A DNA stretch of 44,336 nt from a virus: positions 1-44,336 of the IMG/VR virus record IMGVR_UViG_3300020437_001194; one strand, written 5' to 3'. This document shows, one piece after another, positions 1 through 7,915 of this stretch (its first letter is position 1; each line of letters starts with the position of its first letter). The translations under genes and the position numbers were made by a program. A model generated the notes under the pieces. That model was not told the DNA's origin. It searched no databases and was given only the letters and a program-made list of their open reading frames with translations.

Positions 1-2
1 AA

Positions 3-1142
3 AGGTATGAATCAATCAACAAAATCCTACGATACCAATGCGGGTTCAAACGAACACACACCATCTCGGAAGCACTAAAGGATAGAAGGACATATCACAG
101 GTATAATCTTGTCGGTTTGGTTTCAAGTAGGAGAACTACAAAGTCGGGAGGTTTGATGATTGAATTTGAAGACAAGACAGGAACTATTTCTGCATTTATC
201 AGAAAGGAAGATTCCGCATCACAAACTGTTGTCAATGATGATGTGATTGGCATTACGGGAACTTTCGGCAAAGATAGTGATATCTTTTGGGTGGATAGAG
301 TTCAGTTCGGAGACATAGCACCCAAGCATCAAAATAAGGGAGGGGCAGAATACGACCCCGTTTCTATTGCCTTTATTTCAGATATTCACATGGGTTCCAA
401 GTATTTCCTTGAAGATACATGGGACAAAATGATGAAATGGTTGAATGAGGATGAACTTGCGAAGAACATCAAGTATCTCGTTATGGCGGGTGATGTTTGT
501 GATGGCATTGGGATTTATCCGGGTCAGGAAAACAATCTAATTTTCGACAATGCCTATGACCAATACGAGTTCTGTGCAAGGAAACTTGATGAGTTGCCTG
601 ACCACATTACTCCGATTATTTTGCCCGGCAATCATGATGCCGTCAGACCTGCACAACCACAACCCATGCTTGAACCTACGATTCAACAACAATTCAATTC
701 GACAATTCATGTGGGGAATCCTGCAAGGGTGAATCTGAATGGGATTGATGTTCTTGCATATCATGGTCAGGGAATGGATGACATCATCCCTCAAATTGAC
801 CATGTAAGTTATGAGAATTCAGTTGAAGGCATGAAAGAGATGTTGAAGAAAAGACACATGACTCCACAATGGGGGGAGAGAAGTGCATTATCGCCTGAAG
901 AAAGCGATGATATGGTGATTCATACACCACCTGACATTTTCATTACGGGACACACGCATAGCCATGCCTTTGAATGGTATCGAGGCGTTCCTTGTGTTGT
1001 TTCATCAACTATGCAAGGCCAAACAGACTTCATGAATATGCTTGGTTATGCTTCACAAAAAGGACATTTGACCATTTACAACATTCAAAATAGAGAGGCA
1101 AAGGTGGTATCTTTCCACGCAAATGATGATATCAATTTCTGA
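3..1142 (+). CDS. polB: DNA polymerase D small subunit (DP1), 5' partial
   Basis: Small subunit of archaeal family D DNA polymerase, the partner of the DP2 polymerase subunit; it carries the 3'-5' proofreading exonuclease. An OB-fold-like stretch (about nt 100-310, with GTISAFI and a GITGTF strand) is followed by a calcineurin-like phosphoesterase domain with all metal-binding motifs visible: SDIHMGS near 378, GDVCDG near 489, PGNHD near 624 and GHTHSH near 948. The active site therefore looks intact, unlike the inactive eukaryotic B-subunits. The frame is open to the left edge; codons read from position 3 and upstream residues (YQCGFKRTHTISEAL) fit the OB-fold, so the true start lies outside the window and the TTG at 117 is not the start. 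The gene symbol polB follows archaeal practice for DP1 and does not mean a family B polymerase. DP2 is not in the window. Confidence 0.9.
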   Translation, partial: RYESINKILRYQCGFKRTHTISEALKDRRTYHRYNLVGLVSSRRTTKSGGLMIEFEDKTGTISAFIRKEDSASQTVVNDDVIGITGTFGKDSDIFWVDRVQFGDIAPKHQNKGGAEYDPVSIAFISDIHMGSKYFLEDTWDKMMKWLNEDELAKNIKYLVMAGDVCDGIGIYPGQENNLIFDNAYDQYEFCARKLDELPDHITPIILPGNHDAVRPAQPQPMLEPTIQQQFNSTIHVGNPARVNLNGIDVLAYHGQGMDDIIPQIDHVSYENSVEGMKEMLKKRHMTPQWGERSALSPEESDDMVIHTPPDIFITGHTHSHAFEWYRGVPCVVSSTMQGQTDFMNMLGYASQKGHLTIYNIQNREAKVVSFHANDDINF

Positions 1143-1151
1143 GGTGAAAAA

Positions 1152-1835
1152 ATGGGCATACATCCAAAATCTAAAGTTTATGGTAGGGTTGAAATTGGTG
1201 AGAACAGTTTCGTTGATATGGGTTGTGTAATTTTTGGTCCCGTTGAAATCGGAGACAATACTCACATACAAGCAGGAACAATTATTGGCGCACCTCCTGA
1301 GCATAAATCAAAGGAATCCAAGTATGGAGTCGTTATTGGAAATAATTGTGTGATTGGAACTAATTGCACCATTACTGCCTCAACAGATGAGCGACCAACA
1401 ACGATAGATGATGGTTGTTATTTGATGTCGGGTGTTCATGTATCTCATGATTGTTGGATTCAGGAAAATGCCACACTTGCTCATAAGGTAGTTCTCGCAG
1501 GTCATGTTGTTGTGGGTCGAGAAGCAAACCTTGGAGTTGGCTCTATGGTTCATCAGCATACCACTATTGGAGGTGGTTGCATGGTTGGGATGGGTAGTGT
1601 TGTGGTGAAAGATGTATATCCATTCATAAAAATTCATGGGAATCCTGCAAAGTATTGTGGATTGAATCATCATAGATTAAAAAGGTTTCGCTCTTACTCG
1701 GAAGATGTTGAAGACGAAGCCCTATTTTCTTCAGATTTATCGAAATACACCATCCCATATCTTGTCGAGTTTCATGATGAGTGTGGAAAGCGAGGCAGAG
1801 GAAGAATAATCTCTTATCCTTGGGTGGTGCTATAA
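1152..1835 (+). CDS. LpxA-like left-handed beta-helix acyltransferase
   Basis: A 227-residue protein built of hexapeptide repeats (IGENSF, IGDNTH, IGNNCV, IGTNCT), typical of trimeric left-handed beta-helix acyltransferases. The C-terminal half resembles UDP-GlcNAc O-acyltransferase (LpxA) in detail: HVSHDC in place of HIAHDC with the catalytic-type histidine, then LAGHVVVG, SMVHQH, GSVVVKDV, and NPAKYCGLN followed by LKRF. Family members transfer an acyl group from acyl-CoA or acyl-ACP to a nucleotide sugar. Archaea make no lipid A, so the substrate is more likely a UDP-amino sugar for a surface glycan. The start follows GAGGTGA; its stop overlaps the next gene's start. With the aminotransferase at 5518 and the oxidoreductase at 6645 it would complete a GnnB/GnnA/LpxA-like or WbpE/WbpB/WbpD-like set (inference). 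Confidence 0.82.
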   Translation: MGIHPKSKVYGRVEIGENSFVDMGCVIFGPVEIGDNTHIQAGTIIGAPPEHKSKESKYGVVIGNNCVIGTNCTITASTDERPTTIDDGCYLMSGVHVSHDCWIQENATLAHKVVLAGHVVVGREANLGVGSMVHQHTTIGGGCMVGMGSVVVKDVYPFIKIHGNPAKYCGLNHHRLKRFRSYSEDVEDEALFSSDLSKYTIPYLVEFHDECGKRGRGRIISYPWVVL

Positions 1836-2776
1836 TGGATTGGTGGGAAGGAGACATGACTTTTGAGAGGCAAGAACCAAAAGAAATTTTGATGATTCTT
1901 CAACCGAGAGCCATTCCTGAGGCGATTGAAAGTTTGAACGCCCTCAATATCGAAAAGGTTTGGTTCAGAGGATATACTGAGGTTGAATTAGAAACTCACC
2001 TTAATGAGTTTATTCAAACAACAGATTACGACTACTATTGGATTATTGCTGATGATGTAGTTGTTGATGAAAAACCGATAGAACTTTTGCGACCCCTACT
2101 ACATGAAGGTAAGGTGGTTTCAGGATATTGTCTTTTGGGAGAGGATACTGATAGAGTTAATTTATCAATTTCTGAAACTATGACTTGCACTCCTTACTTT
2201 GATGTTCCCGCACTCAATTATTTTTATACGATGCACAAACTGAGGAATTCCCAACAATATGATGTGATTACAGAATCATTAATGACAGGAGAAATTTCAC
2301 AATCATCATCCACAGGGAGTTTTTGGATAGACAATTTACTCGAAAACAACATCAAGTTTGAAGATGCAGTAAATGATGAAGTAAATCTTTGGGTGGGTGT
2401 TCATGATGATGATTTTATGACTCGAACCGAGGTGAAAAGCAGTAAGCAAAATTATTTCACCACAAAATTCACAGGATGGTCATTTACAGGTATGCCGAGG
2501 GATATTTGGTTGAAATATCCATATCGAACATCTTCAAGAGAGAGTAATACTGATGCACAATTTTCGCTGAGGTATGCGATTAGAGATGGAAATGAAATAT
2601 GGACTCACAAGGATGCTGAACATATTCACTTGAAAAAGACTAAAACTACTACTGAGATGAGTCATTGGATTTTGGGGCTTGAAGATTCTGTGATTCATTT
2701 TGGTGATGGTAAATTGGTTGGTGAAAACATACCTTCAGAATTGGTTTGGAGATTAGGGGATGGTGAGGAAGAGTGA
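1835..2776 (+). CDS. GT-A-like glycosyltransferase, paralogue 1
   Basis: A 313-residue protein, paralogous to the next gene. Both share PRAIPEAIESLN near the N-terminus, then DYDYYWIIADDVVV, VVSGYC, FTGWSFTG and DIWLKYP. The YYWIIADD stretch looks like the hydrophobic strand and acidic DxD-like motif that bind metal and nucleotide-sugar in GT-A glycosyltransferases, so a glycosyltransferase role is inferred; no exact family was recognised. The ATG at 1835 overlaps the acyltransferase stop (TAATG); a second ATG at 1856 is close behind GGAAGGAG and is an alternative start. It probably works with the neighbouring acyltransferase and the sugar aminotransferase and oxidoreductase 3 kb downstream to decorate a glycan. 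No membrane segment is visible, so a cytosolic enzyme is likely. Confidence 0.65.
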   Translation: MDWWEGDMTFERQEPKEILMILQPRAIPEAIESLNALNIEKVWFRGYTEVELETHLNEFIQTTDYDYYWIIADDVVVDEKPIELLRPLLHEGKVVSGYCLLGEDTDRVNLSISETMTCTPYFDVPALNYFYTMHKLRNSQQYDVITESLMTGEISQSSSTGSFWIDNLLENNIKFEDAVNDEVNLWVGVHDDDFMTRTEVKSSKQNYFTTKFTGWSFTGMPRDIWLKYPYRTSSRESNTDAQFSLRYAIRDGNEIWTHKDAEHIHLKKTKTTTEMSHWILGLEDSVIHFGDGKLVGENIPSELVWRLGDGEEE

Positions 2777-3660
2777 AAGAAGTTCTCATGATTTTGAATC
2801 CAAGAGCAATCCCTGAAGCGATTGAAAGTTTGAACACTCTCGATATCGAAAAGGTTTGGTTTCGAGCATTTGATGAACCTTCAGTTTGCGAAGCGATGAA
2901 TAATTTTGTGGCTGATACAGACTATGATTACTATTGGATTATTGCTGATGATGTAATTGTGAACAACAGACCTCTTGAAGTCCTCAGGCCGTTGATTCAG
3001 GAAGGAAAGGTAGTTTCAGGATATTGCAGGTGGTTTGAAGGTTCCGAATATGTCAATCTTCTGCACAAGCCAATTAGTTGTGTATATGCTTGCGATGACC
3101 CCAACTATCAATTTCTCAAAAGATTAAATGAGGTGAATCCTGAAAGATATTCATGGATTCAAAAGGTTCCTGAGGTAAAACCCGATGATGATTCAGTCAA
3201 TGATTTTATGTTCTATGATATGGATTCAACTAAATCACGCTATTTTTACGATGAAGTTCAAAGCATGGGTCAAGAACCAATCAAGACCTACTTCTCAGGT
3301 TGGTCTTTTACGGGAGCGTCAAGAGATGTTTGGTTGAAATATCCATTCATGTGTAGTTTGATGGACTCTCAAAGCGATATCAAGTTTTCTGTCAGATACA
3401 TCAACGATGATGGGGGCGAAATTTTCAGCCACAAAGAGGCATATTTTCACCACATGAAGAAAAACACAAACATTCTCGTTGATGAGTGGAAAGTAGGAGT
3501 CGAACCGCCAACCGTTTATCGAGGAACAGGGTTTGTGGATAGAAGCAAAATCAAAAACCAAGATATCATATTCGTTGATGGTGATTTTTCTCCGAAAGAC
3601 AGAGATTACGATATTTTGTCTGAAGAATCTTATGCAACGGATGTGGAGGTGAAATTATGA
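2773..3660 (+). CDS. GT-A-like glycosyltransferase, paralogue 2
   Basis: A 295-residue paralogue of the gene at 1835; the pair must have arisen by tandem duplication. It repeats the order of motifs: PRAIPEAIESLN, YYWIIADDVIV (acidic DxD-like site), VVSGYC, FSGWSFTGASRD and VWLKYPF. It begins with GTG four bases before the previous stop ends, behind GGTGAGGAAG. The middle (residues about 95-160) differs most from its sister, which suggests different acceptors or donor sugars while the nucleotide-binding half is kept. A cytosolic glycosyltransferase acting on the sugar supplied by the local pathway is the best guess; a non-catalytic paralogue cannot be excluded. Confidence 0.65.
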   Translation: MKEVLMILNPRAIPEAIESLNTLDIEKVWFRAFDEPSVCEAMNNFVADTDYDYYWIIADDVIVNNRPLEVLRPLIQEGKVVSGYCRWFEGSEYVNLLHKPISCVYACDDPNYQFLKRLNEVNPERYSWIQKVPEVKPDDDSVNDFMFYDMDSTKSRYFYDEVQSMGQEPIKTYFSGWSFTGASRDVWLKYPFMCSLMDSQSDIKFSVRYINDDGGEIFSHKEAYFHHMKKNTNILVDEWKVGVEPPTVYRGTGFVDRSKIKNQDIIFVDGDFSPKDRDYDILSEESYATDVEVKL

Positions 3661-3758
3661 GCGAAGAACAAGCGGGACCATGCCGAAGACAATGTGATAT
3701 AGACCCGAAAACATTGGTTTGTAAGAGTTGTGGATTGTCTTACAAGCAACAAGGTTAA
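3657..3758 (+). CDS. 33-residue Cys-rich protein, DUF1289-like
   Basis: A tiny gene whose ATG overlaps the stop of the glycosyltransferase (ATGA). The product has a spaced cysteine pattern, GPCRRQC then a DIDP turn, then VCKSCG, which looks like the PCxxxC-x-x-D-x(5)-C-x-x-C layout of the small DUF1289 family and could bind one zinc. Its function is unknown. Support comes from translational coupling and the metal-site-like cysteine spacing; the family match is by eye only. Confidence 0.5.
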   Translation: MSEEQAGPCRRQCDIDPKTLVCKSCGLSYKQQG

Positions 3759-3791
3759 ATAGGTAATCGGATTAACGGGATTTGGAAATCC
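3754..3791 (+). promoter_or_regulatory. TTAAATAGG promoter box and inverted repeat
   Basis: TTAAATAGG at 3755-3763, overlapping the end of the preceding small gene, matches the boxes that precede many genes here. The perfect inverted repeat GGATTT-GG-AAATCC at 3778-3791 lies where transcription would start and could be an operator. It would serve the run of small genes from 3810. Confidence 0.5.
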
Positions 3792-3809
3792 AATTAATGA
3801 GGGGTTGAA

Positions 3810-3899
3810 ATGAGTTTGGAAGAATTTTGGGCATTTTTAGCAGGATTAAGCATCATTTACTTGACGCAGAAAATTGTATTTAAGGAGGGCGACCAATGA
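3810..3899 (+). CDS. 29-residue single-span membrane peptide
   Basis: A 30-codon frame coding for a peptide that is mostly one hydrophobic helix (FWAFLAGLSIIYL) ending in a short charged tail (KEGDQ). The ATG follows GAGGGGTTGAA, a plausible ribosome site, and the stop overlaps the next gene's ATG (CAATGAG). The small size and simple composition leave real doubt, but the coupled layout and downstream membrane proteins support it. Role unknown. Confidence 0.5.
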   Translation: MSLEEFWAFLAGLSIIYLTQKIVFKEGDQ

Positions 3900-4177
3900 G
3901 CGACACAATGATTGTAGCCTTGTTGTTGAGCAATTTTATCCTTTTGTTTATTTCGTATTGTATCACTTTGAAATCATTGAAAAATTTGACTGATAAGCAA
4001 CAAAGCACCATGTATGGTGTATCTCATGTGTGGGGTTCTGTGAAAGAATTTCGAGCAGAAATGGCTTTGAAGGATATGATGTCTGATTTACCTCTGCCAC
4101 CCCCTCCGTTTGACCCTGACATGGAATTACAATCTAATTTTGATGAGCCGAATGTAGGAGTTGATTTGGGTGCGTGA
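3896..4177 (+). CDS. Small membrane protein with N-terminal anchor
   Basis: A 93-residue protein with one N-terminal membrane segment (residues about 5-26, rich in L, I, F), then a helical amphipathic stretch and an acidic, proline-rich tail containing LPLPPPPFDPD. No family recognised. It overlaps genes on both sides by 4 and 8 bases, so it is in one translation unit with the other small membrane peptides. The layout suggests a short membrane-bound adaptor facing the cytoplasm, but that is inference. Confidence 0.7.
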   Translation: MSDTMIVALLLSNFILLFISYCITLKSLKNLTDKQQSTMYGVSHVWGSVKEFRAEMALKDMMSDLPLPPPPFDPDMELQSNFDEPNVGVDLGA

Positions 4178-4307
4178 TGAAAACAACCACCGAGGCAAAT
4201 TGGAACGGTGGTTAGACAGGCATAATCACAAAATGGAACTCATGAGGACACTCACTTCATTGATTGCCGCAGTATCATCAACTGTGGTTTTGTTTTTCAT
4301 ACTTTGA
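4170..4307 (+). CDS. 45-residue C-terminally anchored peptide
   Basis: Begins with GTG 8 bases before the previous stop ends. The product has a charged N-terminal half (RDENNHRGKLERWLDRHNH) and a hydrophobic C-terminal segment (LIAAVSSTVVLFFIL) that reaches the last residue. This is a tail-anchored layout, like the larger proteins at 11669-14861. Function unknown. Supported by tight overlap and a clear membrane segment; not by any recognised homologue. Confidence 0.55.
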   Translation: MRDENNHRGKLERWLDRHNHKMELMRTLTSLIAAVSSTVVLFFIL

Positions 4308-4323
4308 AGTTTTAGGTTCGGAA

Positions 4324-4368
4324 GATTAATAAGTGGTAGCCGTATAGGGCTACATAACCGAGTAGGTG
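4324..4368 (+). promoter_or_regulatory. TTAATAAG promoter with hairpin-forming operator
   Basis: GATTAATAAGT at 4324-4334 is a TATA-like box. The perfect inverted repeat GTAGCC-(6)-GGCTAC at 4336-4353 sits between the box and the expected start of transcription, where a regulator could bind. A closely similar stretch precedes the gene at 33910 (box at 33863), suggesting that the two are co-regulated. Confidence 0.5.
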
Positions 4369-4374
4369 TATGAT

Positions 4375-4920
4375 ATGGAAAAGACAGTAGTTTTGACAGA
4401 AGACGAATTGATGTGGTGCAAGAATCATGCTATGGAAGTTGTTGAGTATTATGGGGGAAACAATACTCTCGGCTCAGGCCAATACAATCACAACAAAATC
4501 AGTAGCAACATGGTAGGTGTTAAATCTGAAGTAGCAACGGCCAAGTGGTTTCGAGAAAATGTCAAAAATCCGAAAATCGAGGAAAACTACAAGCGATATC
4601 GAAGTAATGGCTTGAAGGGAGACATTGTGTGTAATCGAAAGGTCATCGAAGTGAAGGGTCTGCGACCTCACCAATGGCAAAAATTTAGGAGAATGGTTCC
4701 TCCAAAGCAACTACGGCATTGTGTCCGAAATAGAGCAATCATTGTGTGGACTTTGGCGAAAGGAAATTCACAAGATTCAAAGGTGAAACTTATGGGTTGG
4801 AATTATGCTCATGAGGTGGAAAATCATGGCGTTGAAGTCCGAACAATCTGCGACAACATTTGGTTGCAGGATGATGAGTTGATGCGACCAATGGATACGC
4901 TTATTGATGTTTTGAACTGA
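4375..4920 (+). CDS. PD-(D/E)XK-like nuclease
   Basis: A 181-residue protein with a nuclease-like core: a helix with GVKSEVATAKWF (an acidic residue in the first helix), then KGDIVCNRKVIEVKGLR, which supplies the D and ExK of a PD-(D/E)XK site, and a following basic helix. This pattern is common in phage endonucleases and restriction-like enzymes acting on double-stranded DNA. The specific role (host DNA breakdown, recombination intermediate cleavage, packaging) is not clear. The start is ATG 4375, or GTG 4366 three codons upstream behind GAGTAGGTG. It has its own promoter box and a possible operator. Confidence 0.65.
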   Translation: MEKTVVLTEDELMWCKNHAMEVVEYYGGNNTLGSGQYNHNKISSNMVGVKSEVATAKWFRENVKNPKIEENYKRYRSNGLKGDIVCNRKVIEVKGLRPHQWQKFRRMVPPKQLRHCVRNRAIIVWTLAKGNSQDSKVKLMGWNYAHEVENHGVEVRTICDNIWLQDDELMRPMDTLIDVLN

Positions 4921-4936
4921 AATAAAATCACAAGCA

Positions 4937-4943
4937 TTAAATA
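4937..4943 (+). promoter_or_regulatory. TTAAATA box before 4967
   Basis: TTAAATA at 4937, exactly 30 bases before ATG 4967. This distance recurs through the window and fits a leaderless transcript, so it favours ATG 4967 over the in-frame TTG at 4949. Confidence 0.6.
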
Positions 4944-4966
4944 CCTCGTTGTTAAAAATAGCATCC

Positions 4967-5383
4967 ATGAGTTTTAGGAAATGGATTGGGAAAATTACTT
5001 CCCCCATATTTGTTCCATTAAGGAAAATGGTATCTTGGTCTGATGAAACATTTGGGACTTGCGACCATCGGCTTGTAGTTGTCCCAAGAGATGCAAGTGC
5101 AAAGGTTGGCGAATCTGATGGGCTTGAGCGTAAGGTGAAACCGAAACAAATCTCAATGCTTGAAAAGAAAATTTCCAAAGACAAGGCCAATATCGAAGGT
5201 CTTGGAACTAAGAAAAAAAGTGAACTGTTGTGTTATTTTTGTCGAAGTGAATTGATTTGGATGGGAGATAATACCTTCGAGGAATATGGAATTTCAAGTG
5301 AAGGCGAAGTTGTAAATCTTCGTTGCTCAAAATGTCCCGCCCATTTTGAAGGATTTTTACGAACACGGCCTGTGCATGAGTAG
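4967..5383 (+). CDS. Zinc-ribbon protein of unknown function
   Basis: A 138-residue protein. The N-terminal part is basic and has one moderately hydrophobic stretch (ITSPIFVPL). The C-terminal part holds two pairs of cysteines, CYFC and CSKC, about 37 residues apart, the usual layout of a zinc ribbon that grips one metal ion. A lysine-rich linker (ERKVKPKQ, EKKISKDKA) lies between. Such small ribbons often bind nucleic acid or the transcription apparatus. No family recognised. A promoter box 30 bases upstream fixes the start. Confidence 0.65.
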   Translation: MSFRKWIGKITSPIFVPLRKMVSWSDETFGTCDHRLVVVPRDASAKVGESDGLERKVKPKQISMLEKKISKDKANIEGLGTKKKSELLCYFCRSELIWMGDNTFEEYGISSEGEVVNLRCSKCPAHFEGFLRTRPVHE

Positions 5384-5394
5384 GAGGTTTTGTG

Positions 5395-5475
5395 ATGCCT
5401 GATGTGTGTATAATCATGATTTTGATATTCATTTTTGGATTGGCTTACGGAGTCGGATTAGAGGAAGAACAATAA
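5395..5475 (+). CDS. 26-residue membrane peptide
   Basis: A strong ribosome site (TAGGAGG at 5381-5387) stands 7 bases before this ATG. The product is a single membrane helix (IIMILIFIFGLAYGVG) with an acidic end (LEEEQ). No function known. It is one of at least five very short membrane peptides in the window, so it is probably real despite its length. Confidence 0.55.
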   Translation: MPDVCIIMILIFIFGLAYGVGLEEEQ

Positions 5476-5487
5476 CAACAGGTAAGC

Positions 5488-5497
5488 CTTAAATAGG
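5488..5497 (+). promoter_or_regulatory. CTTAAATAGG promoter before aminotransferase
   Basis: CTTAAATAGG, with TTAAATA starting 29 bases before ATG 5518. The spacing predicts a transcript starting at or next to the start codon, and so chooses ATG 5518 over TTG 5509. Confidence 0.65.
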
Positions 5498-5517
5498 TGT
5501 TGTGAGGGTTGAAAATT

Positions 5518-6645
5518 ATGATTGGAAGAACCATCGTAAGATATGACTCTGATATGCTCAGAGATGCACTAAATGAAGTAATTGAATCAGGACAATTTGT
5601 AAATGGCTCACAGGCGAAAAGGTTTGAGAAGGCCGTATGTGATTATCTTGACATCGAAGGTTGCGTAGCCGTCAATTCAGGAACTACTGCACTATTGCTT
5701 GCATACAAGGCTATGGGTGCAAAGAAAATCTTGACTACTCCCTTCACATTTTCCGCAACTGCTATGGCAGGTATTTTTTTGGATATGGAAGTAATTTTTT
5801 GCGATATTGATGCCGATACTTACTGTATGGATATGAATGATGTCGAAAGATTATTGGAAGAACATGGGGATATTGATGTTGTAGTTCCTGTTCATATCTT
5901 CGGAGTAGGTGCTGATATGGATGCACTTGCTGACTTGAAATCAAGGTATGGTTTTAAGGTTGTAAGTGATTGCGCTCAGGCGTTTGGAACTGTAATTGAT
6001 GGCTATTTGGCAGGTTCCCACCCTTGTATTGATTTAGGTTGTTTTTCCCTGTATCCAACTAAAAATCTTTCTTGTGCAGGAGATGGAGGGTTCATCACCT
6101 TAAACGACCTAAAACTTTACGAAAAACTTATTCGATGGAGAGATAACGGCAGATATTTGGGAACTCCCGTTTTAGGTTCAGGAGGCAATTTTAGGATGAG
6201 TGAGTTTCAGGCGGCTATTGCCGTAAAACTTATTGAGAGATTTCCTCAACAACAAGAATATCGGAATGAAATCGCTGAGTATTACTTGAATGAACTAAAA
6301 CCGCTTGAAGAAAAAGGTATCCTCACACTACCCAAGGTAAAAGAATTCAACGAAAATGGTTGGAGCCATACCTATCACTTATTCTGTATTTACCTAAATC
6401 AACATGAGCCACAAGAAGTAATTCAAAAACTTTCAGATTTGGGTGTTGGTGCTACCCCTGCCTATGGATATTTGATTACTGACTTTGATATGCTTGAAGA
6501 AGGGTGTCCTTACAGTTCTGAGGAATATCCTGTGGCAAGAGAAATCACGGAAAGATTGCTTGCGATTCCACTTAGCCAATACATAACGAAAGAAGAAAGC
6601 GTTAAAGTTGTTGAATCACTATTTGAAGTTTTGGGTGATGCTTGA
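5518..6645 (+). CDS. DegT/DnrJ/EryC1-type sugar aminotransferase
   Basis: A PLP-dependent enzyme of 375 residues, full length for the family, that turns a keto-sugar nucleotide into an amino sugar with glutamate as usual donor. Visible motifs: GSQAKRFEKA near the start, NSGTTALLLAY for phosphate binding, TTPFTFSATA, DCAQAFG (the aspartate that binds the pyridine nitrogen), SLYPTKNLSCAGDGG with the PLP lysine at about residue 182, and GGNFRMSEFQAA. It overlaps the oxidoreductase that follows by one base. Together they match the pairs WbpB/WbpE and GnnA/GnnB, which oxidise the 3-OH of UDP-GlcNAc-type sugars and aminate C3; that assignment is inference from the pairing. Confidence 0.9.
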   Translation: MIGRTIVRYDSDMLRDALNEVIESGQFVNGSQAKRFEKAVCDYLDIEGCVAVNSGTTALLLAYKAMGAKKILTTPFTFSATAMAGIFLDMEVIFCDIDADTYCMDMNDVERLLEEHGDIDVVVPVHIFGVGADMDALADLKSRYGFKVVSDCAQAFGTVIDGYLAGSHPCIDLGCFSLYPTKNLSCAGDGGFITLNDLKLYEKLIRWRDNGRYLGTPVLGSGGNFRMSEFQAAIAVKLIERFPQQQEYRNEIAEYYLNELKPLEEKGILTLPKVKEFNENGWSHTYHLFCIYLNQHEPQEVIQKLSDLGVGATPAYGYLITDFDMLEEGCPYSSEEYPVAREITERLLAIPLSQYITKEESVKVVESLFEVLGDA

Positions 6646-7646
6646 TGAATGTTGGAATTATTGGTTTGGGACACATAGGTAAAAGACACATGGATAATGT
6701 CTTGGAAAATCCTAATTTGGAATTGTTGTGTGTTGCAGAACCTAATTTGGAAGTTGAGGTTCCACAGGGCGTAGGAATCCATTACAACTTTGTGGATATG
6801 TTGAATCACCATGAAGATGAACTAAATCTCGTCATCGTTGCCACACCCAACTGTTTGCACTATCGAATGATAAAGGAATGTGTTGAGAGAGGCATTCCTG
6901 TTTTGGCGGAGAAGCCAATTGTGCTGAATAAGCATGAGGCCAAACTTATTTCTCAGTTGGTCAATAAAAAGCAAGTTCCTGTATTTGTCAATTATCCTTT
7001 GAGGTTTTTGAAGTCCGTATCTGAAGTAAAGAATCGGTTGGGCGAAATAGGCAAACCAAACATGGCTATCTTCAATGTTTTTTGGAACAGGAATGAAGAA
7101 TACTACACCGCCTCAGATTGGAGAGGGACTCGCTCTGAAGAGGGTGGACCGTTATTCAATGAGTTTATCCACCACCTCAATTTGTTGAAATACTTGTTTG
7201 GAGAGATTGAGAATGTTGGAGGGAATGTGTATGACTTCAACCACTCATATACCGAGGTGGAAGATTCAGGAAATTTCAACTTCACATTTATGAGTGGGGG
7301 GATGGGTAGTTTGAATTATTCAGTTGCCGCACCAAAAAAATCTTTCGATGTTCAATTGACTGTGATGGGTGATGTGGGGTGCTTCAGATTGAAGGAACTT
7401 TACTTGAACAATCTCAAAATTGATGATGAAGAAGAACAAACTTTTGAAATCAACCTTCAACATTTCTATGATGTCCTTGAAGCAACAAGATTACGCATAA
7501 CTGAGGGAATCGAAGATGAGAGGCTATGCACCGTAAGCGAGGCTTGTGCAGATGTTCATGACATTCAGACCTTTTACTCACAATTCAAAATGACTGACAA
7601 ACCCAAAGGAACTGAACAACCTCTGTTTCTGAAGGGAACCTTTTGA
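6645..7646 (+). CDS. Gfo/Idh/MocA-family sugar oxidoreductase
   Basis: A 333-residue NAD(P)-dependent oxidoreductase. The N-terminal Rossmann fold shows GIIGLGHIGKRH, then IVATPN and the family signature LAEKPIVLN with the EKP lysine. The C-terminal alpha/beta domain has DWRGTRSEEGGPLFNEFIHHLNLLKYLFG, where the conserved histidine pair lies. It begins within the aminotransferase stop (TGATG), so the two are made together. Likely role: oxidise a nucleotide sugar to the keto form used by the neighbouring aminotransferase, as GnnA or WbpB do. Other members act on inositols, so the exact substrate is not certain. Confidence 0.88.
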   Translation: MNVGIIGLGHIGKRHMDNVLENPNLELLCVAEPNLEVEVPQGVGIHYNFVDMLNHHEDELNLVIVATPNCLHYRMIKECVERGIPVLAEKPIVLNKHEAKLISQLVNKKQVPVFVNYPLRFLKSVSEVKNRLGEIGKPNMAIFNVFWNRNEEYYTASDWRGTRSEEGGPLFNEFIHHLNLLKYLFGEIENVGGNVYDFNHSYTEVEDSGNFNFTFMSGGMGSLNYSVAAPKKSFDVQLTVMGDVGCFRLKELYLNNLKIDDEEEQTFEINLQHFYDVLEATRLRITEGIEDERLCTVSEACADVHDIQTFYSQFKMTDKPKGTEQPLFLKGTF

Positions 7647-7693
7647 GAAACCTTCATAAGGGTAATGGGAGAATGAAGGAATAGGTGAGACAA

Positions 7694-7909
7694 ATGTTTG
7701 ATTATCAACAAATTGTAATGGTATTGAGAGAAATTAAAGATGCCCTTCGAGGCATTGAACAACAACTGATTATTCAGAATAGTGGCGAGGCTCCAACCCC
7801 CCACAGATTCACATCCCCGCAAGAGGCGAGAAAACATGGAGTCCAAACACTTGAAGATTATATGAGTGATGTAGGGGAAATTTCCCGATACACTTCAAAC
7901 AGGGAGTGA
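7694..7909 (+). CDS. Small helical protein, unknown
   Basis: A 71-residue protein with an N-terminal helix that reads as a possible coiled coil (VMVLREIKDALRGIEQQLI) and a polar C-terminal half. No family recognised. The GTG at 7685 is an alternative start just inside AGGTGAGA. It stands in a run of small genes of phage style, followed directly by the gene at 7916. Confidence 0.6.
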   Translation: MFDYQQIVMVLREIKDALRGIEQQLIIQNSGEAPTPHRFTSPQEARKHGVQTLEDYMSDVGEISRYTSNRE

Positions 7910-7915
7910 TTTGCT

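Noticed and set aside
117-119. TTG start for the polymerase D subunit
   Set aside because: The same frame is open to the left edge and its upstream residues continue the OB-fold, so the gene is cut by the window.
1152-1835. Real lipid A synthesis gene from a bacterium
   Set aside because: Neighbouring promoters and genes are archaeal in type and no other lipid A gene is present; only the fold and motifs are LpxA-like.
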